Part shown: one piece after another, positions 17,393 through 24,851 of the stretch
How the letters are laid out: every line of letters begins with the position of its first letter
Position numbering within the stretch: the stretch's first letter is position 1
Assembly (NCBI RefSeq): GCF_030209375.1
Contig: NZ_JARVSC010000009.1
Coordinates: forward strand, 124,001-188,000
Origin: Plantibacter sp. ME-Dv--P-122b
GTDB lineage: Bacteria > Actinomycetota > Actinomycetes > Actinomycetales > Microbacteriaceae
DNA length: 64,000 bases
Direction of reading: 5' to 3'
Program-made: the position numbers and the translations under genes
The notes under the pieces: model-generated
Database searches by the model: none
What the model was told of the DNA's origin: nothing
What the model saw: only the letters and a program-made list of their open reading frames with translations

Positions 17393-18850
17393 CTAGACGA
17401 GCGGCGGGAGGCCCGCTGCGACGCGTGCGCCCAGCGTGCCGTCCACGGCGGTCCAGTAGGCGATGACCCGCGCACGGAGCTCGGGGCGCGTCACCTTCGA
17501 GACGTGACCGATGATGTTGCCGACGAGACGGTCGCGGGCGGCGTCGTCGAGCACCTCGCGCACGAGGGTCCCGGCCTGGCCGAAGTCGTCGTCCTCGGCG
17601 TGCAGCGTCGCGGCTGCCCGCACGAGCTCGCCGTCGGACTGCCAGCCGTTGGACTCAGCGGCACGCGCAGGGTCGGCGTGGGCGCCACCGACCGAGTTGG
17701 GTGCGTAGACCGGCGCGTTCGCATCGTTGAAGGTGTAGCGCATGGCGCCCTCCTTCGAGTACGTGTGCACCGGCGCGTGCGGCGCGTTGACCGGCAGCTG
17801 CGCGTGGTTGGTGCCCACGCGGTAGCGGTGTGCGTCCGCGTAGCTGAAGATGCGGGCGAGGAGCATCTTGTCGGGGCTCGCAGCGATTCCGGGGACGAAG
17901 TTCGAGGGCGCGAAGGTCGCCTGCTCGATCTGCGCGAAGTAGTTCTCCGGGTTGCGGTCGAGGGTCATCTTGCCGACCTCGATGAGCGGGTAGTCGCTGT
18001 GCGGCCAGACCTTGGTGAGGTCGAACGGGTTGAAGCGGTAGCCCGCGGCGTCGGCGTAGGGCATGACCTGCACGGACAGCGTCCAGCTCGGGTGCTCACC
18101 GCGGGTGATCGCCTCGGAGAGGTCGCGGATGTGGAAGTCGGCGTCCTCGCCGGCGATCTGGTCGGCCTGGTCCTGCGTGAGGATCTCGATGCCCTGGTCG
18201 GTCTTGAAGTGGTACTTCACCCAGAAGCGCTCGCCGGCGGCGTTGACCCACTGGTAGGTGTGCGACCCGAACCCGTCCATGTGCCGCCAGGAGCCCGGCA
18301 GGCCGCGGTCGCCCATGAGCCAGGTGACCTGGTGCGCGCTCTCGGGGGAGAGCGTCCAGAAGTCCCACTGCATGTCGTGGTCGCGCAGGTGCGAGCCCGG
18401 CAGACGCTTCTGCGAGCGGATGAAGTCGGGGAACTTGATGCCGTCGCGGATGAAGAACACCGGCGTGTTGTTGCCGACGAGGTCGTAGTTGCCCTCGCTC
18501 GTGTAGAACTTCAACGCGAAGCCGCGGGGGTCGCGCCAGGTGTCGGGGCTGCCCTGCTCACCGGCGACCGTCGAGAACCGTGCGAGCATCTCGGTCTCGA
18601 CGCCCGGCTGGAACAGCGCGGCGCGCGTGAACTGCGAGACGTCGCCGGTCGTGACGAAGCGTCCGAACGCGCCGCCGCCCTTGGCGTGGACGACGCGCTC
18701 CGGGACCCGTTCGCGGTTGAACTGCGCGAGCTTCTCGACCAGGTAGTGGTCGTGGAGCGCGATCGCTCCGTCTGCGCCGACGCTCTGGGAGTGCTCGTCG
18801 CTCGCGACGGGTGCTCCGCTGTTGGTGGTGGTGTAGCTGGTCTCGGACAT
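17393..18850 (-). CDS. katA: Monofunctional haem catalase, small-subunit clade
   Basis: The product is 485 residues, the small-subunit catalase size. It decomposes hydrogen peroxide in the cytoplasm. The distal His is H55 in [12 protein letters not shown], the distal Asn lies in [12 protein letters not shown] (about 127-128), and the proximal haem ligand Tyr is in [14 protein letters not shown] (about 337). The minus-strand ATG at 18850 is preceded by GAGGAGAGAC. A Fur-family gene lies directly upstream on the same strand with a 115-base gap, the usual furA-catalase arrangement of actinobacteria, which points to peroxide control. Confidence 0.95.
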   Translation of the reverse strand: MSETSYTTTNSGAPVASDEHSQSVGADGAIALHDHYLVEKLAQFNRERVPERVVHAKGGGAFGRFVTTGDVSQFTRAALFQPGVETEMLARFSTVAGEQGSPDTWRDPRGFALKFYTSEGNYDLVGNNTPVFFIRDGIKFPDFIRSQKRLPGSHLRDHDMQWDFWTLSPESAHQVTWLMGDRGLPGSWRHMDGFGSHTYQWVNAAGERFWVKYHFKTDQGIEILTQDQADQIAGEDADFHIRDLSEAITRGEHPSWTLSVQVMPYADAAGYRFNPFDLTKVWPHSDYPLIEVGKMTLDRNPENYFAQIEQATFAPSNFVPGIAASPDKMLLARIFSYADAHRYRVGTNHAQLPVNAPHAPVHTYSKEGAMRYTFNDANAPVYAPNSVGGAHADPARAAESNGWQSDGELVRAAATLHAEDDDFGQAGTLVREVLDDAARDRLVGNIIGHVSKVTRPELRARVIAYWTAVDGTLGARVAAGLPPLV

Positions 18851-18965
18851 GTCTCTCCTCGAGGGTGGGGCTGGTCGGACGGTCGGATGGATTCAGCACT
18901 GCCACCTTGGCGGTGACAGCTGACGATCGGCATGGAGGTGCCGTCGAGTGGTCTGTGGAACGGCG

Positions 18966-19412
18966 TCAGGCGGCATCCGCCTGGCACGCGGGGCACACTC
19001 CCCAGAACGTGATCTCGGCCGTGTCGATGACGTACCCCGCCGCGTCGTCGGGGTGCATGCACGGCGCCGCACCCTGTGTGCAGTCGACGTCGACGACGGC
19101 GCCGCATGAGCTGCAGACCAGGTGATGGTGGTTGTCGTCGACACGCAGCTCGTACCGGCCGGGATGGCCGTCCGGTTCGATCCTGCGCACGAGACCGGCT
19201 GCGACGAAGGCGTTGAGCACGCTGTACACGGCCTGTGGCGAGGTCTGCGGGGCGCGCGGTTTCAAGGACGCGACCACCTGCTCCACATCGGCATGCGGTG
19301 TCCGGGCGAGGATCTCGAGGACGGCGAGGCGTCCCGTGGTCACCCGGAGCCCGGCTGCCCGGATCTTCGTGTTGAAGTCGTTCGTCGCCGACTCCACCTC
19401 CGATCCGTTCAT
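18966..19412 (-). CDS. furA: Fur-family peroxide/iron regulator upstream of catalase
   Basis: The product is 148 residues. An N-terminal winged helix (residues about 15-85, LRVTTGRLAVLEILARTPHADVEQVV then QAVYSVLNAFVAAGLV) is followed by the metal-sensing dimer domain with HHHLVCSSCG and a second CPAC pair that make the structural zinc site. Position before katA suggests a FurA/PerR-type peroxide sensor. The ATG at 19412 is exactly 6 bases after TACGGT on the minus strand, a leaderless geometry, and a Fur-box-like palindrome covers the -35 region, so autoregulation is likely. Confidence 0.88.
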   Translation of the reverse strand: MNGSEVESATNDFNTKIRAAGLRVTTGRLAVLEILARTPHADVEQVVASLKPRAPQTSPQAVYSVLNAFVAAGLVRRIEPDGHPGRYELRVDDNHHHLVCSSCGAVVDVDCTQGAAPCMHPDDAAGYVIDTAEITFWGVCPACQADAA

Positions 19413-19432
19413 GCAGCCACCGTATCGAGTTG

Positions 19433-19449
19433 TTTTGAATTAGTCAAAA
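19433..19449. promoter_or_regulatory. Fur-type operator of the furA-katA unit
   Basis: TTTTGA at 19433-19438 and TCAAAA at 19444-19449 form an AT-rich inverted repeat with a five-base spacer, striking in this GC-rich surrounding. It spans about -21 to -37 relative to the predicted transcript start at 19412, where a repressor would exclude RNA polymerase. Confidence 0.65.
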
Positions 19450-19567
19450 TAAGGACTTCCCCTCCGCGTTGTCCCGCAGCCACCCCAACTCTAATATCAG
19501 ATATGAGTCGTGGACCGACGGGCGACGCGGATGTGGAGAACTCCCGGTCACGGCGGGGGAGTGCGGG

Positions 19568-20179
19568 CTACAGCTCGACGGTCAGCAGCGGCCGCAGCGA
19601 ACGGCGGGTCTCTTCGGCCATGTCCACCGAGTCGCGATCGAGCAGCCATTGCAACTGGAGGCCGTCCATCATCGCGATGAGCATACGCGCCGCACTCGCG
19701 GGCTCGACGCCGGCCACCAGCTGGCCCTCGCGCGCCATCACCTCGAAGGAGAGGGTCATCCCGTCGATCAACCAGCTGTACCGCCGGACGAAGTGCTCGT
19801 GCGCCGGGTGGTCCGGTGAGGTCGCCTCGGCGGACAGGACGCAGTGGAGCTCGACGAGACCGGGGACGCGCATGTTGTGCTCGACGAGGCGGAGGAGCCC
19901 GCGGATGCCTTCGATGCCGCTCCCGATCTCGATGCCGGACTCCTCGCGGTCCCGGTCGTCGCGGAAGTCGAGGATCGCAGCGAGCAGGTCGTTCTTGGTA
20001 GAGAAGTGGTGCAGGAGGCCGGCCTGGCTCATGCCCACGCGCTCCGCGACCTCACGGAGGGATCCACTGCGGAACCCCTGCTCGGCGAAGACGTCCATCC
20101 CCGCCTCGAGGATCTCCCGGCGTCTTGCCGCCGTCTTGGCGTAGCTGCCGCGCGAGCGGCCCGTCTGCGTCACCGTCAT
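19568..20179 (-). CDS. TetR-family repressor, divergent from the acyltransferase gene
   Basis: The product is 203 residues. The helix-turn-helix lies at about 20-65 (ILEAGMDVFAEQGFRSGSL, VAERVGMSQAGLLHHFSTK), and the remainder is a helical ligand domain with HCVLSAEATSPDHPAHEHF, as seen in regulators of the TetR_C_6/TetR_C_39 kind. The ATG at 20179 is 6 bases after TACGAT on the minus strand, so the mRNA is probably leaderless. The divergent acyltransferase gene is the most likely target, through the two 18-base repeats at 20237-20278. Confidence 0.85.
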   Translation of the reverse strand: MTVTQTGRSRGSYAKTAARRREILEAGMDVFAEQGFRSGSLREVAERVGMSQAGLLHHFSTKNDLLAAILDFRDDRDREESGIEIGSGIEGIRGLLRLVEHNMRVPGLVELHCVLSAEATSPDHPAHEHFVRRYSWLIDGMTLSFEVMAREGQLVAGVEPASAARMLIAMMDGLQLQWLLDRDSVDMAEETRRSLRPLLTVEL

Positions 20180-20236
20180 CCTGCGATCGTATCGGGCGTG
20201 TGGTCGGACGACGAAGGGGTTCCCGAAGCGCCCTAG

Positions 20237-20278
20237 CCCGGTGCTTCCCCGGGTGTCCACCCCGGTACTTCCCCAGGT
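20237..20278. repeat. Two direct 18-base repeats, candidate TetR operators
   Basis: CCCGGTGCTTCCCCGGGT (20237-20254) and CCCGGTACTTCCCCAGGT (20261-20278) match at 16 of 18 positions with a 24-base period. They lie between the divergent tetR and acyltransferase promoters and end just upstream of the acyltransferase -10 hexamer at 20287-20292. Confidence 0.5.
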
Positions 20279-20298
20279 CACTGTCGTACGGTGTCGCC

Positions 20299-21072
20299 AT
20301 GAGACGCCCCATCGAGCCCGTGTACGACACCGCTGTCGGTGTCGGTCGCTCCCTCTTCGGCTTCTGGCGCCTGCGCCGTCACACCACCGGCATCGAGCAC
20401 CTGCCCGACGAGGGAGGCGCGGTGATCGCGATGACCCACTTCGGCTACCTCGAGTTCGCACTCGTCGAGTGGGCGACCGTCCTCCACAACCGCCGCCGCA
20501 TCCGATTCATGGCCAAGCAGGGTGCCTTCGACCAGCCCATCGTGGGCCGCCTCCTCCGGAGTATGCGGCACATCGCGGTCGACATGCGTGCCGGTGCGGC
20601 CGCCTACGCCGACGCCGTCGCCGCATTGCGCAGCGGCGAGCTGGTCGGGGTCTTCCCCGAGGCCGGTGTCAGCGCCTCGTTCACCGTCCGCGACCTCAAG
20701 TCGGGCGCCGTCCGCCTCGCGCAGGAGGCCGGCGTGCCGATCATCCCCGTCGCGGTCTGGGGCGGTCATCGCCTCCTGACGAAGAACCACCGGGTCGGCT
20801 TCCGCGAGCGGTTCGGGGTCCCCGTGCACTTCTCGTTCGGCGAGCCGATCATCGTCGCGCCCGGTGATGACGTCGGCACGAGCACCGAGCAGCTCCGCGA
20901 CCGCCTGCAGGGCATGGTCGACGAACTGCAACGCGACTATCCCGTCGACGGCACCGGGGCGTGGTGGCAACCTCGCACCCTGGGCGGAACGGCACCGACA
21001 CCTGCCGAGGCTGCAACCGCGGACCTCGAACGCGAGCGCCGACGCGAGGCGCGTCGGCAGACGGCGAGCTGA
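20299..21072 (+). CDS. PlsC-like lysophospholipid/1-acylglycerol-3-phosphate acyltransferase
   Basis: The product is 257 residues. The order of motifs follows the LPLAT family: AMTHFGYLEF (motif I, about 45-53), MAKQGAF (motif II region), VFPEAGVS (motif III) and GVPIIPVAVWG (motif IV). Motif I normally reads NHxxxxD; here H47 is kept but the Asp is replaced by Glu (E52) and Asn by Thr. The protein should transfer an acyl chain to a lyso-lipid at the membrane, but this substitution makes the acceptor uncertain. The ATG at 20299 is 6 bases after TACGGT (leaderless geometry). The divergent TetR gene is the likely regulator. Confidence 0.75.
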   Translation: MRRPIEPVYDTAVGVGRSLFGFWRLRRHTTGIEHLPDEGGAVIAMTHFGYLEFALVEWATVLHNRRRIRFMAKQGAFDQPIVGRLLRSMRHIAVDMRAGAAAYADAVAALRSGELVGVFPEAGVSASFTVRDLKSGAVRLAQEAGVPIIPVAVWGGHRLLTKNHRVGFRERFGVPVHFSFGEPIIVAPGDDVGTSTEQLRDRLQGMVDELQRDYPVDGTGAWWQPRTLGGTAPTPAEAATADLERERRREARRQTAS

Positions 21073-21103
21073 GCGTACGTCCGCCGCGGTCTATCCTGTG
21101 GAG

Positions 21104-21187
21104 GTGCCACCTCTGACCTCGTCGACCCACCCCGCAGGGCATCGTCGCTCTGCCAGCCCGCGCTCCGATCGGAGCGTGGCGCAGTGA
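21104..21187 (+). CDS. Possible leaderless upstream mini-gene coupled to the next gene
   Basis: GTG at 21104 lies 6 bases after TATCCT and opens a 27-codon frame whose TGA overlaps the GTG start of the next gene as GTGA. The predicted peptide is basic and Ser-rich with no known similarity. Such a frame could load ribosomes for the downstream gene. It is equally possible that the downstream gene is translated from this transcript without the peptide mattering. Confidence 0.35.
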   Translation: MPPLTSSTHPAGHRRSASPRSDRSVAQ

Positions 21188-22062
21188 GTCGCGGGTGGAA
21201 CGGCTTCGTCGCGAAGTCGACCTGGCTCCCGAAGGCCTGGCGCGAACGCGCTGAACGTGCGCTCTCGGAGGACTCCGCGACGCCGGCCACACCGAATACG
21301 AACGACGCCGATCCCTCCGCGGACCACTCGCCGCGGCGCACGCCCGATCCGGCACCGCGGACGACGCCGACACCTCCTGCTCAGCAACCGACCGACTCGG
21401 AGTCACCGGACCCCGTCGACGAGGCATCGTCAACCGGCGAGCGCTCCGCGACCCGCCTGGTGGACCCGGTCGCACTCCCCGTCACCGCGTCGGCCCCGGT
21501 CGTCCCGCTGAGCGTCGCCATCACCGATTTCGAGCTCGCCGACGATTCCGTCATCGGCCCGGCATCGGTCCTCGACAACCTCGAGCTCACGAAGGCGGCC
21601 GTGACCCGCGTCGCGTCGACGATCCTCACGACCGAGGGCCCGATCGCCGTCCCGCGACTCGTGACCATCGTCGCCCGGCGCTTCGGCGTCGACCGACCGA
21701 CCGAGGAGTCGCGCACCGAGCTGTCAGCGCTGGTGACCGAGGCGTTCGTCGTCCAGAACGGCTTCGCCTGGCCCACCGGGCTCGACGTCGTCACCTGGCG
21801 AGGTGTCCGCCGGGTCGTGCACCGCGACCACCGCGCGGTCACCGACATCAGTCCCGCGGAGATCTGCAACGCCATGGAGCTCGTGATCACCGCGAGCCCC
21901 GAGCACGAGGTCGACCGCGAGCAACTGCCGATGCAGGCGGCGTCGGTGCTCGGCTACGGTCGCCTCGGTGAGACTGCTCGGCGTTGGCTCGACCTGACGC
22001 TCGCCCAGGCGGTGCTCCACGGTCGTCTCGTCGAGGACGGCGACCGCATCCGCCTTCCCTGA
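21184..22062 (+). CDS. DUF3320-like winged-helix protein
   Basis: The product is 292 residues. The first 100 residues are a disordered Pro/Thr/Ser-rich segment. The C-terminal half has TEGPIAVPRLVTIVARRFGVDR, TELSALVTEAFVV and FAWPTGLDVVTWRGVR, which resembles the DUF3320 domain normally found at the end of large DUF4011-type helicases. Here it stands alone, without helicase motifs. DISPAEICNAMELVI and a last helical region follow. The function is unknown; a DNA-associated role is inferred only from the domain. Start GTG at 21184 overlaps the stop of the mini-frame at 21104. Confidence 0.55.
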   Translation: MSRGWNGFVAKSTWLPKAWRERAERALSEDSATPATPNTNDADPSADHSPRRTPDPAPRTTPTPPAQQPTDSESPDPVDEASSTGERSATRLVDPVALPVTASAPVVPLSVAITDFELADDSVIGPASVLDNLELTKAAVTRVASTILTTEGPIAVPRLVTIVARRFGVDRPTEESRTELSALVTEAFVVQNGFAWPTGLDVVTWRGVRRVVHRDHRAVTDISPAEICNAMELVITASPEHEVDREQLPMQAASVLGYGRLGETARRWLDLTLAQAVLHGRLVEDGDRIRLP

Positions 22063-22072
22063 CACAGGGCAT

Positions 22073-23155
22073 TCAGCGGACGGGCGGACCCTGCTGCCCG
22101 AACGGCAGACTCGTATCGGTGACGCCGTCGATGAAGGCGTCCATGCGCTGGAGGTTGAACCGGCCCTGGTCGTTGAGCAGGAACTGGTACTCGTGCTCGA
22201 GCCCTGGACGGAAGTCCGGGTTGAAGATCATCGATTGCACGTCCACACCGAGACCCTGGAGCTTCGCCTTGAACTCGACCGACTGCGGGTAGAGCGGATC
22301 CCAGTTGCCGACCGTGATGTACGTGGGCGGGTACTTCGCCGTCAGGTAGTCGACGACGGACGCGGACGCCACCTCCGGTCGGGTCTTGTAGTCGCGCGCT
22401 CCGAAGTACGACCAGAGCACCGTGTCGAGGAACCACCCGAAGCTGCCCTCGGCGTTGACCAGGCTGAGGTCGTAGGCCCCGCACGCGAGGACCACCCCGG
22501 CGAGCTGCTCCGGTTCGATCGGCGATTCGACCTTGATGGAGCTCGCGTACTCGGAACTCGTGACCACGTTCGCGACCTGGGCGGCGATCTGCGCACCGGC
22601 GGAGTCGCCGGCGAGGATGAGCTTGGACGAATCCACGTTGAACGCGCGTGCGTTGGCGTCGAGATAGCCGAGCGAATCGGCGACCTGCTCGATGGGCAAC
22701 GGGTATTGCCCCTCCGGCGCGATCGTGTACTCGACCGCGACCGCCGTGTACCCCTCGCCCGCCAGCACACGCATGTAGTTGGAGATGAGTTCCTTGCTCC
22801 CGGAGATCCAAGCTCCGCCGTGCACCCACACGATCGTCGGGAGGGCGGCGCCACTGCCGCGGACGCCGTCGGGCGTGTAGACGTCGAGCAATGCGTCGGC
22901 GTCGCCGGAGCGGTACGGGATGTCCTGTCGGACGTCGACTCCGTCGGGTACGTACTTCACGAGATCGGACTGCACGACCTTCGCACGCTCGTCGAACGCC
23001 ATGCGGATGACCATCGAGCCCGGCCACGGGGTCAACTGCAACCAGACGAAGATCACCAGCGCGATGGCGAGGATCACGCCGATGATCCAGAACATCGTGT
23101 TGCGGACGACACGCAGGAAGCGCGCGAAGCCCGAGCGAGGGGATGCTGTCCTCAA
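22073..23155 (-). CDS. Membrane-anchored alpha/beta hydrolase (BD-FAE/esterase-lipase type)
   Basis: The product is about 360 residues. An N-terminal membrane helix (about 15-40, MFWIIGVILAIALVIFVWLQL) precedes an alpha/beta hydrolase domain with the oxyanion HGGAW near 113 and the nucleophile elbow GDSAG near 184; GNWDPLYP and EHEYQF near the end place the acid and His. The fold acts on esters; the substrate is unknown. TTG at 23155 is chosen because AGGAGGTGA lies 6-7 bases upstream, the strongest ribosome binding site in the region. An in-frame ATG at 23359 would overlap the csbD gene. Confidence 0.8.
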   Translation of the reverse strand: MRTASPRSGFARFLRVVRNTMFWIIGVILAIALVIFVWLQLTPWPGSMVIRMAFDERAKVVQSDLVKYVPDGVDVRQDIPYRSGDADALLDVYTPDGVRGSGAALPTIVWVHGGAWISGSKELISNYMRVLAGEGYTAVAVEYTIAPEGQYPLPIEQVADSLGYLDANARAFNVDSSKLILAGDSAGAQIAAQVANVVTSSEYASSIKVESPIEPEQLAGVVLACGAYDLSLVNAEGSFGWFLDTVLWSYFGARDYKTRPEVASASVVDYLTAKYPPTYITVGNWDPLYPQSVEFKAKLQGLGVDVQSMIFNPDFRPGLEHEYQFLLNDQGRFNLQRMDAFIDGVTDTSLPFGQQGPPVR

Positions 23156-23349
23156 GCGATTCACCTCCTGGCGGGTCTGGACGGCGGCGCTGCCTGGCTG
23201 AACACGAACCTCCAGTCTCGCATTCGATCGGTCACCGCCGACGCCCCGGAAGTTTTTCAACGGATTCCGTGACGAATGGTCGCGGAGCTGCGTCTTACCC
23301 GTTGACCGGACATCATCACCGGTTTCCAACGCAGACGAAGGAGAACGCC

Positions 23350-23523
23350 ATGAGTGCATCGGACAAGATCCAGAACGCCGCTGAGGACCTCGCGGGCAAG
23401 GCGAAGGAAGCCCTGGGCAAGGTCACCGGCGACGACAGCAAGGTCGCAGAGGGCAAGGCCGACCAGACGAAGGCTGACGCCAAGAAGGCCGGCGAGAATG
23501 TCAAGGACGCGTTCAAGCACTAG
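23350..23523 (+). CDS. CsbD-family stress protein
   Basis: The product is 57 residues, rich in Lys, Ala, Asp and Gly, with AAEDLAGKAKEALGKVTGDD followed by KADQTKADAKKAGENVKD, the CsbD signature. The family is induced by general stress in many bacteria and has no known biochemical activity. AAGGAG lies 7 bases before the ATG. The gene is followed closely by its own hairpin. It stands next to another small stress-type gene (GlsB/YeaQ type). Confidence 0.9.
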   Translation: MSASDKIQNAAEDLAGKAKEALGKVTGDDSKVAEGKADQTKADAKKAGENVKDAFKH

Positions 23524-23540
23524 TCCTCGCGATACAGTGG

Positions 23541-23566
23541 CTGCCCCCGCCCACCGGCGGGGGCAG
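23541..23566 (+). terminator. Hairpin terminator after the csbD-like gene
   Basis: An 11-base perfect stem (23541-23551 with 23556-23566) and a 4-base loop lie 17 bases past the stop. Confidence 0.75.
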
Positions 23567-23619
23567 TAACACGGTCGACCGGCACCCCGTTCGATCCAGC
23601 AATCACATTTGGAGACATC

Positions 23620-23883
23620 ATGAGTTTTCTCGGCTTCCTGTTGCTCGGCCTCATCGCCGGCGCCATCGCCAAGGCCATCCTTCCGGGCCGCCAGGGCGGC
23701 GGCTGGTTGATCACGCTGCTGCTCGGCGTCGTCGGCGCACTGCTCGGCGGCTGGCTCGGCGGCATCCTCTTCGGCGTGAACCTGCAGGAGTTCTTCTCGC
23801 TGCAGACGTGGCTCCTCGCCATCGGCGGATCCATCGTCGTGCTGCTCATCTACGGCGCACTGACCCGCAACAAGAAGGCGTAA
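23620..23883 (+). CDS. GlsB/YeaQ/YmgE-family small membrane protein
   Basis: The product is 87 residues with three membrane helices (about 3-20, 28-50 and 63-80). GLIAGAIAKAILPGRQGGGW followed by LLGVVGALLGGWLG is the transglycosylase-associated (YeaQ/GlsB) signature, where the Gly pattern packs helices. Members are stress-induced envelope proteins with no proven activity. GGAG stands about 7 bases before the ATG. A hairpin follows directly. Confidence 0.88.
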   Translation: MSFLGFLLLGLIAGAIAKAILPGRQGGGWLITLLLGVVGALLGGWLGGILFGVNLQEFFSLQTWLLAIGGSIVVLLIYGALTRNKKA

Positions 23884-23901
23884 GCGCCTCCACACAGCAC
23901 T

Positions 23902-23936
23902 CGAACGCCCGGTCCCTCCGAGGGGCCGGGCGTTCG
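23902..23936 (+). terminator. Long hairpin terminator after the GlsB-type gene
   Basis: A 16-pair stem with one G-T pair closes a three-base loop. Its outer arm CGAACGCCCGGTCC is shared with the terminator at 24126-24157. Confidence 0.75.
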
Positions 23937-24016
23937 TGCGCGTCGGACGGGCGAACGCCGACGGCATGTCCGCCGTTTCGGGGACTGTGTGACGACCTGC
24001 CTTCTGACAAGATTTC

Positions 24017-24044
24017 TCATGTTTCATTTCAGTGTTCAACATGA
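24017..24044. promoter_or_regulatory. Inverted repeat upstream of the putative short peptide gene
   Basis: TCATGTT (24017-24023) and AACATGA (24038-24044) are perfect complements separated by 14 bases within an AT-rich patch (about 24000-24045) that stands out from the surrounding GC content. It could be an operator or part of a promoter; no clear -35/-10 pair was found. Confidence 0.35.
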
Positions 24045-24058
24045 GAGGAGGGGGTCTC

Positions 24059-24115
24059 TTGGACTTCTACCGAAAGCTGCTCGAGCTGCTTCGCGCGATC
24101 TGCGGCTGGGTCTGA
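24059..24115 (+). CDS. Putative 18-residue amphipathic peptide gene
   Basis: TTG at 24059 has AGGAGG 7 bases in front, a very strong ribosome binding site, and opens an 18-codon frame reading MDFYRKLLELLRAICGWV. The peptide would be amphipathic, with Leu/Ile faces and Arg/Lys/Glu between, and a Cys-Gly-Trp end. It lies between two strong terminators, with an AT-rich upstream region, so it looks like a separate unit. An in-frame ATG at 24041 lacks its own binding site. I do not know a matching family. It could be a signalling or membrane-active peptide, or a leader. Confidence 0.45.
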   Translation: MDFYRKLLELLRAICGWV

Positions 24116-24125
24116 CCCGCACGGA

Positions 24126-24157
24126 CGAACGCCCGGTCCACCAGGACCGGGCGTTCG
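24126..24157 (+). terminator. Perfect 14-base-pair hairpin after the putative peptide gene
   Basis: The arms 24126-24139 and 24144-24157 are perfect complements around a 4-base loop, starting 10 bases past the peptide stop. It may also serve the convergent DJ-1/PfpI gene. Confidence 0.75.
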
Positions 24158-24178
24158 CGTGTCTCAGTGCAAGCGACG

Positions 24179-24730
24179 TCAGGCGTGCTGGCCGTCGTGC
24201 TCGCCCTCACCGATCTCCTCAACGAGCTTCGCGTTGAAGGCCGGGAGGTCGTCGGGCGTCCGGCTCGACACGAGTCCCTGGTCGACGACGACCTCCTCGT
24301 CCACCCAGGATGCACCCGCGTTCCGCAGATCCGTCTTGAGGCTCGGGTAGCTCGTCAGCTCACGCCCGCGGACGACATCCGCCTCGATGAGGATCCACGC
24401 GCCGTGGCAGATCACCCCGACCGGCTTGCCCTGCTCGAAGAACGCCTTCGCGAAGGCGACCGAGTTCTCGTCCACGCGGAGGTCGTCCGCATTGACGACG
24501 CCGCCCGGCAGCACGAGTGCGTGGAAGTCGTCGGAGGACGCCTCGGCGACCGCGACGTCGACGGGCTGGACGTGTCCGTTCTTCCCGGTCACGTCCTGGG
24601 TGGCGGGCGACACCAGTCGAGCGGTCGCTCCGGCTCCGGTGACCGCTTCCCAGGGGCTCGTCAGTTCACTGTCCTCGTAGCCGTCCGTGAGCAGGAAGGC
24701 CACCTGCTTGCCGTTGAGTTCTGCGCTCAT
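24179..24730 (-). CDS. DJ-1/PfpI-family protein
   Basis: The product is 183 residues. It has the class I glutamine amidotransferase-like fold with a GVICHGAW nucleophile elbow (Cys near 109, His next to it) and the conserved Glu in DGYEDSEL near residue 19. ALVLPGGVVNADDLR is the usual PfpI segment. Members act as glyoxalases, deglycases or chaperones; the activity here is inferred only. It has a ribosome binding site (GGAGCGACG) before the ATG. A stress role suits the neighbouring CsbD and GlsB-type genes. Confidence 0.88.
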   Translation of the reverse strand: MSAELNGKQVAFLLTDGYEDSELTSPWEAVTGAGATARLVSPATQDVTGKNGHVQPVDVAVAEASSDDFHALVLPGGVVNADDLRVDENSVAFAKAFFEQGKPVGVICHGAWILIEADVVRGRELTSYPSLKTDLRNAGASWVDEEVVVDQGLVSSRTPDDLPAFNAKLVEEIGEGEHDGQHA

Positions 24731-24851
24731 CGTCGCTCCAATCCGTCAGCGTCGAGGCACCGTCCGGCGCCTCGCCAGCGACGATACGCTCGGCCCCACC
24801 CTGTCGACCCGGCCTTCAGCCGAGGGCGAACGGGGTTGCTCGAGGGTCATG

